Of a stretch of 64,000 bases of DNA, positions 37,313-50,043 are shown in pieces (the stretch's first letter is position 1; each line of letters starts with the position of its first letter). This stretch comes from Cordia subcordata (taxonomy: Eukaryota; Streptophyta; Magnoliopsida; Boraginales; Cordiaceae). The position numbers were made by a program, and so were the translations under genes. The stretch spans positions 12,098,501 through 12,162,500 of the forward strand of contig JAPTOF010000016.1 of assembly GCA_028554755.1 (NCBI GenBank), written 5' to 3'. The notes beneath the pieces were generated by a model. That model was not told where the DNA came from. It saw only the letters and a program-made list of their open reading frames with translations, and did not search any database.

Positions 37313-39420
37313 GTAACCAGTAAGCCCCTGAGCGTGCCCCTACCTACTCAAAGGTGTTTCTCCTCAATTAGCTTCAAATATAATGCAACAAGAACAGATG
37401 TTCAATTTTACAAATATTTGGATACTCCGAAGAACAATTATAAGGAACCATCGAGATATCAGCAAAATTTGCAAACTATACACAAACATCAAAGACATAA
37501 TGATGCACAAAGCACAGGAAGCATACATAACTCAAGTTAGGTTCATAGACCATTCCTAGACAGGTTATCCTATTCTATTTACAGATAACAGGTTGGGAAA
37601 ATAGAGGGAAAGCGTATCTTCATTCAAGTTTCTAAAGGAAGAAATAGGATTTCGTTTTTAAAAACAAACAGTCACTCCCTTAAATTGAATCCCAGAAAAC
37701 ACGCATCCGACTCTCAAACACCAGTTAAAGTAGTAGACAGCCACATGCATTCAAATGGGACCGTGGAGAGAAATCATGAAACTCTACAAAGCTAAACAGA
37801 ATAAACACCACTCTCATTCAAGGCTTGGCCAACTTTCCTACATAAGGAGTCCAAAAAATTTCAAATTCCAAGTGAACAAGGCATGAGCATCATCATAGCA
37901 TAAACATACTAAACGACATGCCAAAATAAGCAAATGCCTCATTGGTGCTATAGTAAACCAGGCAAGTAAAATACACAGATGTATTCCAAACAAGGTCCAG
38001 AAAGACATTAAACCACACAACCTGGCTTGTTATTGGAACAACAGCAACATCATAATTTACTTCACTTCACGAATGAAACTTTCTTTTCTCTTCTTTTTTC
38101 TTTTTTTTCTTTTTTTTCTTTTTTTTTAACTTGTATTGGTCTATTAGTTGCTGTGAGAATGAAAAGTTAGACTCTACAATCAATGCAATTGTAACTTAAT
38201 ACCCCCAAAAGATACTCCTTAACGATTTCCAATAAACAATCAAGAATTCCCAAAGTGAGCATTTCATGAATTTTATCGTCCAATCAAACAAAATCCACGC
38301 AACAATCAAGACCCTGCAGCAATACAAGAACCAAGACTACATTCAACTCTAACCATAACCACTGCCACAAAATCACTAACAACCGAAAACCCACTTTTCC
38401 TAAAGGCTAGCACATCAAGAAAACACCAAAAACATGCAACAAAGTGGTACCATTTTCTCCAACAAATTCAAGAAACTAGCCCCACCCCATTTCATTATCT
38501 TGATTATTGATTTAAACACATAGGACATTAGTACAAAACACACTCGTATTATATCTTCTAACATAGGACACTACAAATAGTCTCACAACATGATTGTTTA
38601 AGCAGTGGAAATGCAGAGAAAGACAATACAACCATAGACAGTATCTGTAGAGAAATTCAGTGCTGGCACTATAGAGGAGAAAGAGGAAAGTGGCACTTGG
38701 AATTGCCTGTAATAGACAAATAGTGTGCAAGAATTGGAATATTTTGGGCCAAGTCATGTATCATGTGTTGTCTAATTGATATCTTGAAGAAAATCTTATC
38801 CACACGATATATAAATATTTTTGGTGACCAGAAATTATATAGAACCTATTGAAAAGGTTAAGGAAAAAAAAAAAGAGTAAACTTAAATAGGAGAAAAGAA
38901 AAAAAATAAAGTGAGGCTGGAAAATGAAGCCCACCATATATTTTGGAAATGGGAGGGCAAGGACCACCGTCATGGAATTTTGTTCCATTTTCTAGTTGAT
39001 TTATTTATTTTAGCTAGAAAGGACCAATGAGAACACTAAGGAAGGTAAGAGAAAGAAGCAACAACTAGGGTGAACATAAAATCGTAAAAATTGAAAAAAT
39101 TATTTAGGCCAAATTAAATCGACCATAAATTGTTGGTTTTTAGAGTCGTTTGATTAGTCATGGTTTTAATTTTAAAAATCGGAATGAACGATTCAATTTT
39201 TAGTTTTAGGAGTAAAAAACTGCGGCCAAACCGAATTGGCCGCTATATGTGTGTGTTATATACTTATTTTAATTTTTCATAATTTAACATATATAGATTT
39301 TTTTTAATTTAACATATATAGTTAATGAGTTACACTTAAATTTTTTACTTTTGACGCATACTCACATATCATTATTTTTTTAGTCTCTATTATTTTCTCT
39401 TACAGTCTTTTCTTTAGACT
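37313..39420. other. Upstream flank of the PPR gene
   Basis: This should contain the PPR promoter and any 5' leader. No definite TATA box is identified. A polypyrimidine tract (repeated CTTTTTTT) lies at 38084-38128. No other gene is seen. Confidence 0.4.
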
Positions 39421-39422
39421 TC

Positions 39423-40045
39423 TAGCCTGTTTGGAATAGTCTTATCTGAAATCTAATAAGTATCTTATTTGATAAGTGTTTTATAAGAAATAAGTGTCTG
39501 ATACAATAAGACTATTTGGTTTGTTAGCTGAAATGCTGTTATAAGTTATTTTGATAATAATGTTATCAATTTTGACTTATGGTATTTTAATTTTATAATT
39601 TAAAATATAAATATTAATTAATTGTTATTTTTGTTTTAAAAATTTTAAATTTTGAAATTTTAATTTTTAATATTTAATTTTTAACATTTTTTATTTTTTA
39701 AATTTTTTAGTTTTTAAATTTTAAATTTTAAATTTTTTATTTTTTTATTTTTTTATTTTAATTTTTAATATTTAATATTTTATTTTTAAATTTTTATTTT
39801 AATTTTTTAATTTTCTTTATTTTTAATTTTTATATTTTTATTTTTAATTATTTTCTATCTAATAAGATATAAGATAAGATATAAGTACTCTAACCCAACT
39901 TATTTTTTATAACTACAAATAAGACATCTTATGAAAAGCATCTTATAAGTGTCTTATAATAAGTTGATAACAAATAATCTTTTTCACATAAGTTGTCAAA
40001 TAAGATAAGTGTCTTATAATAAGCTCCAAACAAACACAGCATTAG
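39423..40045. mobile_element. MITE with AT-only centre
   Basis: Inverted ends: the left side reads TAGCCTGTTTGGAATAGTCT and the right end in reverse complement reads TAATGCTGTGTTTGTTTGGA. Both subterminal regions repeat CTTAT, ATAAG and GATAAG motifs in mirrored order. The middle (about 39590-39860) is almost pure A and T runs. It is about 620 bp and non-coding; ends are approximate and no clean target duplication is visible. Confidence 0.6.
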
Positions 40046-43000
40046 TCTTTAGGTTTGTGAATCAACCAAATAATAAATAAACAAAATAAGAAAGAGCTAG
40101 ATATTGGAGGATTGAACTATTAGGTTTGTAATTGTTGTTAGAAGTTAGGAAATTAGTGCTAAATTAGTATGATTATATTATATAATTAAGAATACAATAA
40201 ATAAATTTTAAAACCAGCTGAACCACTCAGAAACGGCTCTAACATAAACTTTTGATTTCTCTATTATTTTGGGTGGTTTCGACTTTATAAAATTATAAAC
40301 CGCTAAATTTGATTCGGCTAGAAAATTAGTAGTAAAATTGTCCAAACCACCCATGTACATCTCCAGCAACAACATTCTCTATGGTAAAATGTATAGCATT
40401 AGTGTAAGTTATGAGTGAGTATTATGCATCAATTATGCTAATAGTGGCCAGCGTTCTAATATAAATGTTTAATTTTTTTTAGATTAAAGAGTTCAATATA
40501 AATTAAAGAGATAAAAAAAGAAAAAGTAAAGAGAAAAAGTAAAAGGAAAGAAGAAATGTATAACTCCCAATACAAGACTAGTTTACATGCGGTTAGAACT
40601 TGTTCGAATTTAGAATACATAGCTTCGTCCAACTAGAGTAGAGTCACATGGGTTAACATACCTTAGTCCAACTTTATCAATGTGAAAGTAATTATAAATC
40701 ACATTTTAGTATGTAGAAAATAATAAATTATAGTGGAGATGAATATTCATGATTTAATAATTGGACTAATTCCTCTATGATCCCTAAATTATGGCACTAG
40801 GAATATTTTGGTCTTTATACCATCAGAATGCACATTTTAGTTTCTAGACTATTAATAATTAGAATTCATTAGTCCATTTGAACAATTCTGTCCAATGAGA
40901 AATAACTAACAGAAGTAGCACGAGCATTGCACATGTCTGTAATTCCTCATTTGGTAGAGAGGAAATTTTGGCAAGCTAAATTTCCAAAGCCTTTAAGAGA
41001 ACATGTGGGTTTTTTCCTTAAGGTTGATCCACCCATTTGTAAGCGTAGCAAGAGCATGATACCTAGATTATTGAGGTCCCTCAATCAAAAAGATTTAGAA
41101 GTAGATTCTTATGGTGATGATATTTGCAATTTTCTATTTGTAGTTGCGAAGGTGATGTTCATGGTGAAATATTGAAAGTGATACTACTGTTGATGTAATA
41201 GGTATATTAACTTGGTTTTAGCTGTAATTAGCTTAGATACCTTTTGGAAGGACTTTATTTTGTTTTTAGTGAGATGGATGAATTACATTTTGCCATAACA
41301 TATCCATGTTGTGCTTTGTAAAATATGAAATTGAGTTATGTTATAAGTTGTTTTAATAGCTACATTTTGAAATGAATGACAAAATTATTATGTTGTGACT
41401 CATATGTTGTGCTCATGTTGAAATGTGCCAAAATGTTTAAACGGTATGCAAGATTATGTTGTGCTTAAGTTGAGAAATCCCAGAATGTTTAAAGGATGTA
41501 CAGAATTTGTAATTGCAGACCAATGTGGGCTTATGGTTTAGAAAGGTATTGTTATGTTTAAGAAGTTGATGAAAGTATTCAATTTTTTGTAGAATTTGAT
41601 AAAAGAGTTATACTATAATAGCCGAAAGGAAAAAAAATATTTCCTATATGCAAATCATATAATATGCATGTATAGACATATATACATATAGATATATACA
41701 TACATACATATATATATGTATATGTATGTATCAGACATCCATGAAGCATATATAATACTCGAAAAGGGTTCGCTTAAATTTCAAAAAATTTGAAGCTTGT
41801 TCTTGTTTCTTTCACAAACATTCCAAAAGTAAACTTCAAGCAATTACCAATCCAATAAAAACTACATACATACTCTAGGGATTACAAACACAATTAATTG
41901 TTCATCAAATTACAATCACATTTTTTTTCCATAATCGAATTTGTTATTCTTACCAGTTGGCTTGTTGCTTGTAGTAGATAAAGACATACTCTTTACACGA
42001 CTTGCACCACTCTTTGTACAAGGATGGTCCTCCTATTACTAATTTAAATCTAAACCTAATAGAAAATTTGCTAGAGGACTAACCTTGTCACAATTTTCAT
42101 GGTCACATTTAGTTATGAATTAAATGTGTTATTATTTAATTATGAATTAAATAATATTATAAGGACTTATTAATTGATACTTAATTGAGAATTAAATATT
42201 ACAAGTAGTTCATGGGCTATTGTGATTGTAATATTAAAAATATCAAATTACAATCACTTTTTTGAAAGTATCAATTCTATAACTTTTAACATGGTAGTTG
42301 TTAACGACTAGGATTTATAAAGAGCCCATGACTTTCTAAAAAAATTCGATTCGTAGTACGTTCAAGATAAAAGTTTTCAAAAATCCAAAACTTTGAAAGT
42401 TATATAAGATTCTCTCCCTAGAGCCAAAATAAAAATATAGCTTTCCCCTACAATTCTTGATTGTGTAGGAAAAGGAGGAGCTAAATGCTTCTGTTAAGGC
42501 TATTTCATAAACGAATTTAAGAAATGTGACAAATTGATCAAGATAAATCTATGTCCTTTTTCATTATTTATAAATTAAATAATAGGAAATGGTTGTTATG
42601 TAGGGTTCATATATGATAATACCTTCTAACTTTAGTAGATTCTATTGCCTTCATATTGATACTAGCAGTCCTTGCAACTTGTTATAAACAAATTGTAGGT
42701 TAGTAGAAAGCAGTTATTATGTTTAATGTTATTTCGTGTAAAGTTCTTATCATACATTCTAAACTGAAGTAATCTTAGCCTTCTAACATAATGTATGTTA
42801 GTAGTAAACATCTAAATTAAATGCCTTCCTTCAGCACAGTGATCTATTAGATCTAGGTTGCAAATGCCATAGCTAGTTGATTACCTGATTTTAAAATCTA
42901 ATCAAAACAATAAAATCAACAATAGGAATAAAAATAGCAAACAAACAATATATTGTACACATGTGCATAACACATAACATTAGAATATAAAGTGGCCTTC

Positions 43001-44027
43001 GATTTGTTACCATCGATGTGTGATTGTGTTGCCTTTGATCTATTTGGATGATACCTCTCTCAAATAAGCCTTCTAGTATCTTCTCCCTTATGTCCAATCC
43101 TTTATTGTTAGGATACAAAGTGCTATAAAGTGGGCAAGCACTTAGAATGACCTAATTGAGGATTATGGGATTTAGGGTGTGTTCTTGATGTACTCTATGT
43201 AAATTCCTACACATCCACCAAGAACAATCAAAGAGGTTCTCTTTTCCTTCTTTTGGGTCTTAGCTCATGAGTAACACTAAAGTTAAGCGTCTAGGAATAT
43301 TAGTATTCCCAATAATATCCCTCCTTAAACTTTCTAGAAAAGGAATATTTCTCAGGATTAAATCATCTACATATTCCACTTGACACACTAAATATCTTGC
43401 ATGTGGGACCTACTTATCCCATTAGGATATTCATGACTTAAACTAAGAAAACCTGGATAATTAAATTCTTTTCTTGATTCCAAACTTAAATATTACTTAA
43501 GCAACCTACATAATTAACATTTCTCAATTAATTGTATCTAATAAAATCATGGCTAGTGGATGGACCAAAAGGCATAATTGCCCTCGGCTTCCAAAATAAC
43601 CAAAATGCCCTCGATACTGCTTTGGCGACATTAAGGCCACTTTGATCTTAGTCTATTTCCATCAAAAGACCAAAGTTGCATTCCAAAGATAATCACTAGC
43701 TAAGCAAGAGCTCATTATCCATTCTAGTGACCTCTATCTTCAACCAACCAAGTGAAATGACCAAAATGCTTCTCTATGTGTACCCATTGTCATGACTGGC
43801 CTTTTGTCTGTACCATCACCTTCAAGACTACATTTCAAACCGTGGAATCTCTAGTCCCATAGAATGATCATCCATTGGTCACGAATTTTTTGATCTAGGG
43901 AACGACCTACAAGTTAAATGACTGATACACCTTAGAATGGCAATATCACTAATAGTAGATTTTTTTTTTATGATTAAGCAGACAACTCTAATGGAATTAG
44001 AATACAACAATCAATACATGGGGTAAG
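40046..44027. other. Intergenic sequence left of the nested element stack
   Basis: No gene is recognised. A plus-strand frame from the ATG at 40933 to 41175 (KFWQAKFPKPLREHVGFFLK and further) has unusually protein-like composition for this region but no family I know and no conserved splice context. A TATA/TACA microsatellite occupies about 41670-41730. The stretch 43140-43930 has the look of decayed LTR or leader sequence but cannot be assigned. Confidence 0.4.
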
Positions 44028-44032
44028 TAGAC

Positions 44033-44151
44033 TGTTATATCCCCAATTGACACATCATGCCAAGATGCTAAAGTAATTGATGAAAGACACCCTCAATGTG
44101 ACCTCACAACTAATAAGGCAACTACTCAAGCCAAACAGTTAAGGAGCTTAC
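44033..44151 (+). repeat. Element B 5' LTR, left piece
   Basis: Aligns with 58274 onward of the 3' LTR: both begin TGTTNTATCCCCAA and share CAATGTGACCTCACAACT. It ends where element A begins. Relative to the 3' LTR about 24 bp are missing next to the insertion point. Confidence 0.9.
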
Positions 44152-44651
44152 TATCACACCCTGATGATGCAGTTATCATGTAGGCCACCACTTGGCGAAG
44201 AGAATAAGGCTCATAAGAAGGCACACATGTCACTCTCCTTTCTTGGAGCATCTAGAAGATTCTCTAAAGCAAAACAAATATGGTAAAGATTTTGAATTAA
44301 TTTCAATCCCTTTGATTATGAGATTTTCTATTGCAATTGATTATAAAATCCCCCTGATTAATTTCCAAAATCCCGTGATTGATGTATAATAGTCTAGAAG
44401 CTAGTGTTAGCCATTAGACCAAGATGGTCTCAGCCATTCATCTGCTAGAAGAGATATATAAATAGCCTAGATTCTCATTTGTACTGGACACACAGAAAGT
44501 TTGAGAGCAATACAAAGCCTTATTCTGCTGTTTTACTATTAACTTTGCAAAGCTCCTTTGTTCATGGTTTTCAGGCTGACTTAGCCACTTTTGCCTTAGA
44601 AAAGTGTCTAAGTGTCGCACGCAATGCTTGGGATAGGCCAAGGGTATGACA
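44152..44651 (+). repeat. Element A 5' LTR
   Basis: Matches 49276-49792 nearly throughout, for example ATCTGCTAGAAGAGAT and TTTGTTCATGGTTTTCAGG. A TATA box (TATATAAATA) lies at about 44454-44463, with transcription expected to start shortly downstream. Confidence 0.92.
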
Positions 44652-44653
44652 AG

Positions 44654-44667
44654 TGGTTACCAAAGCC
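44654..44667 (+). other. Element A primer-binding site, mutated
   Basis: TGGTTACCAAAGCC lies two bases after the 5' LTR and resembles the initiator tRNA-Met site TGGTATCAGAGCC. Confidence 0.65.
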
Positions 44668-44739
44668 AAGGTTATATGCATGGTGTTTGTGATTTTGCTC
44701 CTTTGGAGGATGTCTTCTTTAGGTGTTGACAAGAACATT

Positions 44740-45835
44740 GATACTGGCCATGGTGAGCGGGGAATAGAAGCCCTACCACCTATAGTAACCAAAGGCAATA
44801 AGAGGGGGAAGTGTCGAGATATGCAAGTCACTCTTAGGACACATTTGACAAAAGTAGAAAAGGCCTTAGCTAAGTTCATGGAGAAGTTCCAGCAGCTTGG
44901 GTTTTATGATGAGGATGCACTAGGTCTGAGGAACCTACGTGAAGAGCTCCAAAAGCTTCAAGCTTATGTGCAAACAACAAAAGTGGTGGCTCAATAAGCA
45001 CTGATTGAGAAGGAGACTCTGGCTGATTGGTTACAAGGTAAAATGGCTGAACAAGACAAGATCCTTGAGAAGATGAAGAAAGATTAGGCTATGTATAAAG
45101 AGGCAATAACCCGTGGCACAACAACCTACCATCTTGCACCAAAGGTGGATGTGCCATGACCTAGCCCCTATAGTAGGAAGCGTGAAGCCAAGGAGGTGGA
45201 TAACTTCTTTTGGTAGGTTGAGCAATACTTTGAGGCAGTTGAACTGGAGAATGATGCAAGCTAGGCCAAGACAGCAACACTCTACTTCGTAGAGGATGCA
45301 GCTTTATGGTGGCATATGAAACACCAAGGACTCAAGGAGGCAAACAAAGACTTGCCAACTTGGGCTACATTTAAGAAGGATGTGTATGCTCAATTTTATC
45401 TGAAGAAAGCAGAATGGGATGCTTCTGACAAGCTTAGAGTCTTAAAGCACATAGGGTCCGTCCATGACTATGTTAAAGAATATGTCTCCCTTAAACTTCA
45501 AGTACATAATAAGCCAGATTATGACTACATGTACGATTTTGTTAAGGGTTTACAACCATAGCACAACAAGAAATTAGGATAAGAAAGCCAAAAACCTTTG
45601 ATGAAGCTGTTGCCATAGCCGAATCCTTACTAGAGTTCAAGGCAAGAAATGACTTCTCTAACAAACCCAAGAATGACTTTAAGGGCAAAAGTGGGGGAGA
45701 TAAAAATCCCAAAGAGCAAGAGAAGTCCTCCTCTATCAAGGATGGAAAGAAAGAGAAGAAGCCCTTCAGTTGCTACTTTTGTGGTGGACCTCATGTGTGG
45801 TAGGAGTACTCCAAGAGACAAACCCTCAACTCATT
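44740..45835 (+). pseudogene. Element A gag, with stops
   Basis: Contains the retrotransposon gag core (VEQYFEAVEL, ATLYFVEDAALWW, LPTWATFKKDVYAQF, DYVKEYVSLKLQV) and a CCHC knuckle CYFCGGPHVWxECSK at about 45767-45811. In-frame stops occur at 44995, 45214, 45262 and 45559, mostly TAG or TAA where CAG or CAA is expected. Confidence 0.85.
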
Positions 45836-46400
45836 GTTAGAAGAACATGAGAAGGCGACCGAAGCACACATGAGTTCTTTACAATTGCTTAATGCTCTAA
45901 AGGCCAAGACAATCATGACGATTGTGCCTAAAGATGGCTTGATGTATGTGGAAGTATTGGTTTATGACAAGATCGCCATGGCCATGTTGGATGCCGGAGC
46001 TTCCCACAACTTCATGACAGAAGATGAAGCTGAGAGGTTGGGGCTTATCATTAACAAGTCCTAAGGATTATTCAAGATGGTCAATTCTACCTCTCGACCA
46101 TTGTCAGGTATGGTTAAAAATGTTTTCTTAACCGTTGGCATATGGTAGGGAGATGTGGACTTTACGATAGTACCTATGGATGGCTTCAAGGTTATTCTTG
46201 GCATGGATTTCGGTAGACGAGCCAAGGTTGTTCCCATCCCTCATCTTGAATGTATAGTGATTATAGAGGAGAAGACCCCATGTATGGTACCAGCCAAATT
46301 CAAGCGAGGCCAGAAGCAAAATTCCTATCAGTCATATAAGTTGACAAAAAGGTCTACGAAATGGAAAGGTAACTTACTTAGCAACTACGACAAAGGACAT
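45836..46400 (+). pseudogene. Element A aspartic protease
   Basis: The active-site segment MLDAGASHNFM (usually DSGA or DTGA) lies near 45985, followed by a TAA at 46062 and a TAG at 46147. The later segment VILGMDFGRRAKV fits the conserved end of the protease. Confidence 0.8.
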
Positions 46401-47250
46401 GGGTGAACAAGTGGCAGGAGAATTGCCCAAGGAGATTGCCAAAGTTCTTCTGGAGTTTGAAGACATCATGCCATTTGAGTTGCCAAAAAAGCTGCCACCT
46501 AGGAGAGAGTTGGACCATGAGATTGAATTGATTATGGGTGCCAAGCCCCCTATTAAAGCACCCTACCGAATGGTCTTTCCAGAGTTAGAAGAATTGAAGA
46601 AACAACTCAAGGAGTTACTTGATGTGGTGGTTCATTCAACCTTCTAAAGCTCCGTATGGCGCACCCGTGTTGTTCCAAAAGAAGCAAGACGGCTCACTCC
46701 GCCTATTTGCTGACTATCGTGCCCTCAACAAGGTAACGGTAAAGAACAAATATCTCGTTCCTTTGATAGCAGATTTGTTTGGTCAGTTGAGTAAGGCAAG
46801 GCTCTTTACCAAACTTGACCTTCGCTCAGGACACCATCAAGTGAGAATAACTGTGGGGGACGAACCTAAGACAACGTGTGTAAAAAAGTATGGATCATTC
46901 AAATTTTTGGTTATGCCGTTTGGTCTCACTAATGCCCTGGCAACCTTTTATACTTTGATGAACAAAAATTTTCACCCTTACTTGGATCAATTCGTACTAG
47001 TCTATTTGGACAGTATTGTGATATATAGCCAAACTCTTGAGGAGCATGCCAATCATCTACACACTATTTCAAATTATTGAAGGAAAATGACTTGTATGTG
47101 AAGAAAGAAAAGTACTTTTTCGCTCAACAAAGAGTACATTTTCTTGGCCATATCATTGGGGATGGAAAACTGAAGATGGATCTAAAGAAGATTCAAGCGA
47201 TGATGGATTAGGAAGCATCAACCAAAGTAAGTGAACTATGTTCTTTCCTT
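46401..47250 (+). pseudogene. Element A reverse transcriptase
   Basis: Conserved blocks in order: PPRRELDHEIELI, GSLRLFADYRALNKVTVKNK, FTKLDLRSGHHQVRI, VMPFGLTNALATF and LVYLDSIVIYS. The catalytic YLDD is changed to YLDS and a one-base shift near 46640 splits the frame. A TAG at 47209 replaces an expected tryptophan codon. Confidence 0.9.
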
Positions 47251-47800
47251 GGTTTGGTGAATTATTACAGGCGATTCATCCTTAACTACTCAAAAAAGGT
47301 AGCCCCACTCACCGAGCTTCTCAAGAAAAGCACTTCCTGGGAGTGGAGTAGCGCTTGCCAAGATGTCTTTGAAGAGCTGAAGAATGCCATTGCAAGTGAC
47401 CCTGTCATGAGCTTAGCTGATCCTGAGAAGCTGTATAAGGTCCACACAGATGCCTCAGACTTTGCCATTGGAGGTATTCTTATGCAAGATCACCTCCCAA
47501 TTACCTATGAGAGCCGAAAGCTCAACGACACTAAACGAAGATACATGGTGCAAGACAAGGAGATGACAACCATTATCCATTGCTTAAGAGTGTGGCGCCA
47601 TTATTTGTTGGGATTCACGTTCGAGGTCAAGACAGACAATGTTGCTAGAGTTACTTTGAGACCTAAAAGAAGAAGCTAAATCAAAAGCAAGCAAGGTGGC
47701 GTAGTTCCTTGTAGAGTATGATTACAAGTTGGAATACAAGCCTGGAAAAGCCAACTTGGTGGCCAATGCCTTGAGTCGCAAAGCAGAATTCCATCACATG
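47251..47800 (+). pseudogene. Element A RNase H
   Basis: Runs from [13 protein letters not shown] (thumb/connection) through [16 protein letters not shown] (catalytic TDAS), ITYESRKLN and [15 protein letters not shown] to LEYKPGKANLVANALSR. The frame is broken near 47690. Confidence 0.88.
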
Positions 47801-47969
47801 AAGAAAGATAACACTCCGGTTGACAAGATCAGAGAAGGTACGTCCCAAGATTCCATTACTCTTAGCCTACTCACCTTTGCTAGGGAAGGGAAGACAAGAC
47901 AATTTTGGGAGGAAGATGGCTTGCTCTACACCAAAGGGCATCGCATATATGTCCCAAAGTGGAGAAACC

Positions 47970-48900
47970 TGTAGAGGGACTTGATGATGGCCCAAAATGG
48001 GCTGGTCACATAGGCTAGTTATGCACGAGGGCACTGTTGGAAGCTGTATGCTACTGGTTGCACATGAGGGGTGACATTGAGTCATATGGGAAGACATGTT
48101 TGATTTGCCAATATAACAAGGTTGACAATCAAGCCCCTGGAGGATTACTTCAACCCCTTCCTATACCAGAGAGACCATGTAAGATGGTGACCATGGACTT
48201 CATTAGTACTTTGCCAACGTCAGAAGGGATTGGGAGTACCACTATGGTGGTAGACAAGTTCTCAAAATATGCCACATTCATACCAAGCCCAGCCAATTGC
48301 ATTGTAGAACAAACAACCAAGATTTTGTTCAAACATGTGGTGAAGTATTGGGGACTGCCATGACACATTGTTTTTGATCGTGACCTAAGGTTTACTGGTA
48401 AGCTATGGTCTGAACTCTTTAAACTCTTGGAGTCAGATCTTTACTACTTGACAAGCTTTCACCGCCAAATCGATGGATAAACTGAAAAGGTGAATGCCTT
48501 GTTAGAGCTATATTTGAGGAGCATTGTGGGGACCAACCAAAAGAATTAGGCACGGTTACTTGATATGGCCCAAATTTCTTGTAATCTCTAAAGGAGTGAG
48601 AAGACAGGTAAGAGTCCATTTGAAGTTGTAATAGGTGAACAACCCTATACCCTACCCACTTACCAAGGAAGTAGCCCCTCAACCTGCCAAATAGCTAAGG
48701 GATGGAAGAGGCAAGCTGATTTGACAAAGGCCTACCTTGACAAGGTCGCTAAAAAGATGAAAAAGTAGGCTAACAAAGGAAGGAGAAATGTCTCATACCA
48801 AGTTGAGGACAAAGTCATGGTAAAGCTTCTACTACAACAATTCAAGGCATTCAGAAAGCTATATAAAGGACTTATCCACAAATATGAAGGGTCTTTCAAG
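47970..48900 (+). pseudogene. Element A integrase
   Basis: The zinc-binding part ends TCLICQYNK. The core carries the first catalytic Asp in TMDFISTLP, the second in VFDRDLRF and the glutamate in a TEKVNALLELYL context. Stops at 48361 (TGA for Arg), 48478, 48547 and 48766 interrupt it. Confidence 0.88.
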
Positions 48901-49260
48901 GTGATCAATAAAGTTGGTGATGTTTCTTACAAGCTAGACCTACCATCAAAGCTGAAGATCCATCAAGTGTTCCATGTAAGCATGTTGAAACCATACCATG
49001 AAGATAAAGAGGATCTGAGCCGATGGGAATCCAATAGAGCACCAACAACCATGGTAGACTCTTATGACAAAGAGATTGACTCCATAGGAGCTGATCGCAT
49101 GATTCGCAAGAGAGGAGTTTTCCCCTGATGCAAGTACTTGGTACATTGGAAGTGCTTGCCATCAAGTGAGGCAAGTTGGGAACCTGCAAACTCCATGTGG
49201 CAATTTACAAAGGACATTGAAAGGTATCATAAAAGGAATGCAACGAGGACATTCATGAGA
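48901..49260 (+). pseudogene. Element A GPY/F region and chromodomain
   Basis: Contains the GPY/F-like YEGSFKVINKVGDVSYKLDL, then HVSMLKPYHED, then chromodomain KYLVHWKCLPSSEASWEP. The chromodomain places A among plant chromoviruses. A TGA at 49126 lies just before KYLVHW. Confidence 0.85.
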
Positions 49261-49262
49261 AT

Positions 49263-49275
49263 GGGTGGTGGAGAA
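49263..49275 (+). other. Element A polypurine tract
   Basis: GGGTGGTGGAGAA directly precedes the 3' LTR, the usual place for plus-strand priming. Confidence 0.6.
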
Positions 49276-49792
49276 TGTCACACCCCGATGATGCAGCGAT
49301 CATATGGGCTAGCACTTGGCGAAGATGACGAGGCTTATAAGAAGGCACACATGTCACTTTCCTTTCTTGGAGAATCTAGAAGATTCTCTAGAGCAGAACA
49401 AATATGGTAGGGATTTTGAATTAATCTCAATACCTTTGATTATGAGATTATCTATTGTAATTTATTATCAGGTCCCCCTGATTGATTTGCAAAATTCCCT
49501 AATTGATGTAGAATAGTCCAGAAGCTAGTGTTAGTCGTTAGATCGAGATGATTTTAGCCATTCATCTGCTAGAAGAGATGTATAAATAGCCTATCTTCTC
49601 ATTTGTACCGGACACACAGAAAATTTGAGAGCAATACAAAGCCGTATTCTCTTATCTCCTTACTTTGCTGCTTTACTATTTACTTTCACAAAGTTCCTTT
49701 GTTCATGGTTTTCAGGTTGACTTAATTACTTTTGCCTTAGAAAAGTGTTTAAGTGCTGCATGCAACAGTTCGGATAAGCCAAGGGCATGGCA
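49276..49792 (+). repeat. Element A 3' LTR
   Basis: 517 bp, TGTCACACC to CATGGCA. Has a TATA box (ATGTATAAATAG) like its partner and an extra CTTATCTCCTTACTTTG-like stretch absent from the 5' copy. Confidence 0.92.
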
Positions 49793-50043
49793 TGATTTTG
49801 TAACCAACTAGGTAGAGCAACAAGTATAAATAGAATAGGGGAATCATATTGAGCATGGGAAAATTGTTAACTACTCATAGTCTTATTCTTTTTCTCTTAC
49901 ACTATTCTAGGAGTTTCAATGGTACTCGAAACCATTGCACTATCCTTGTTATTTCTTTAAATTCAGTCAAAACTCTCAAAAATTCCCCTTAAATCTTCAT
50001 TTACTTTTCAACTCTGTTACTTTATAGTTGCAATCTCTTTATA
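49793..50043 (+). repeat. Element B 5' LTR, right piece
   Basis: Resumes the B LTR after element A. Shares TATAAATAGAATA (TATA box), TTCAATGGTACTC, ATATCCTTG/CTATCCTTG and TTCAGTCAAAACTCTCAA with the 3' LTR at 58440-59422. It ends CTCTTTATA where the 3' LTR ends CTCTTTACA. The following GGTGCTTTCATC (50046-50057) is in the place of the primer-binding site. Confidence 0.88.

Larger units (their letters stand above)
44152..49792 (+). mobile_element. Ty3/gypsy chromovirus-type retrotransposon 'A' inserted in the 5' LTR of B
   Basis: 5641 bp with LTRs at 44152-44651 (500 bp) and 49276-49792 (517 bp), both ending in CA and starting T(A/G)TCACACC. Internal order is primer-binding site, gag with zinc knuckle, protease, reverse transcriptase, RNase H, integrase, chromodomain, polypurine tract. 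There are at least a dozen in-frame stops. The LTRs differ by many substitutions and a 17-bp net indel, so the insertion is old. I see no clear target duplication: local bases were apparently lost on the left side. Confidence 0.92.
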
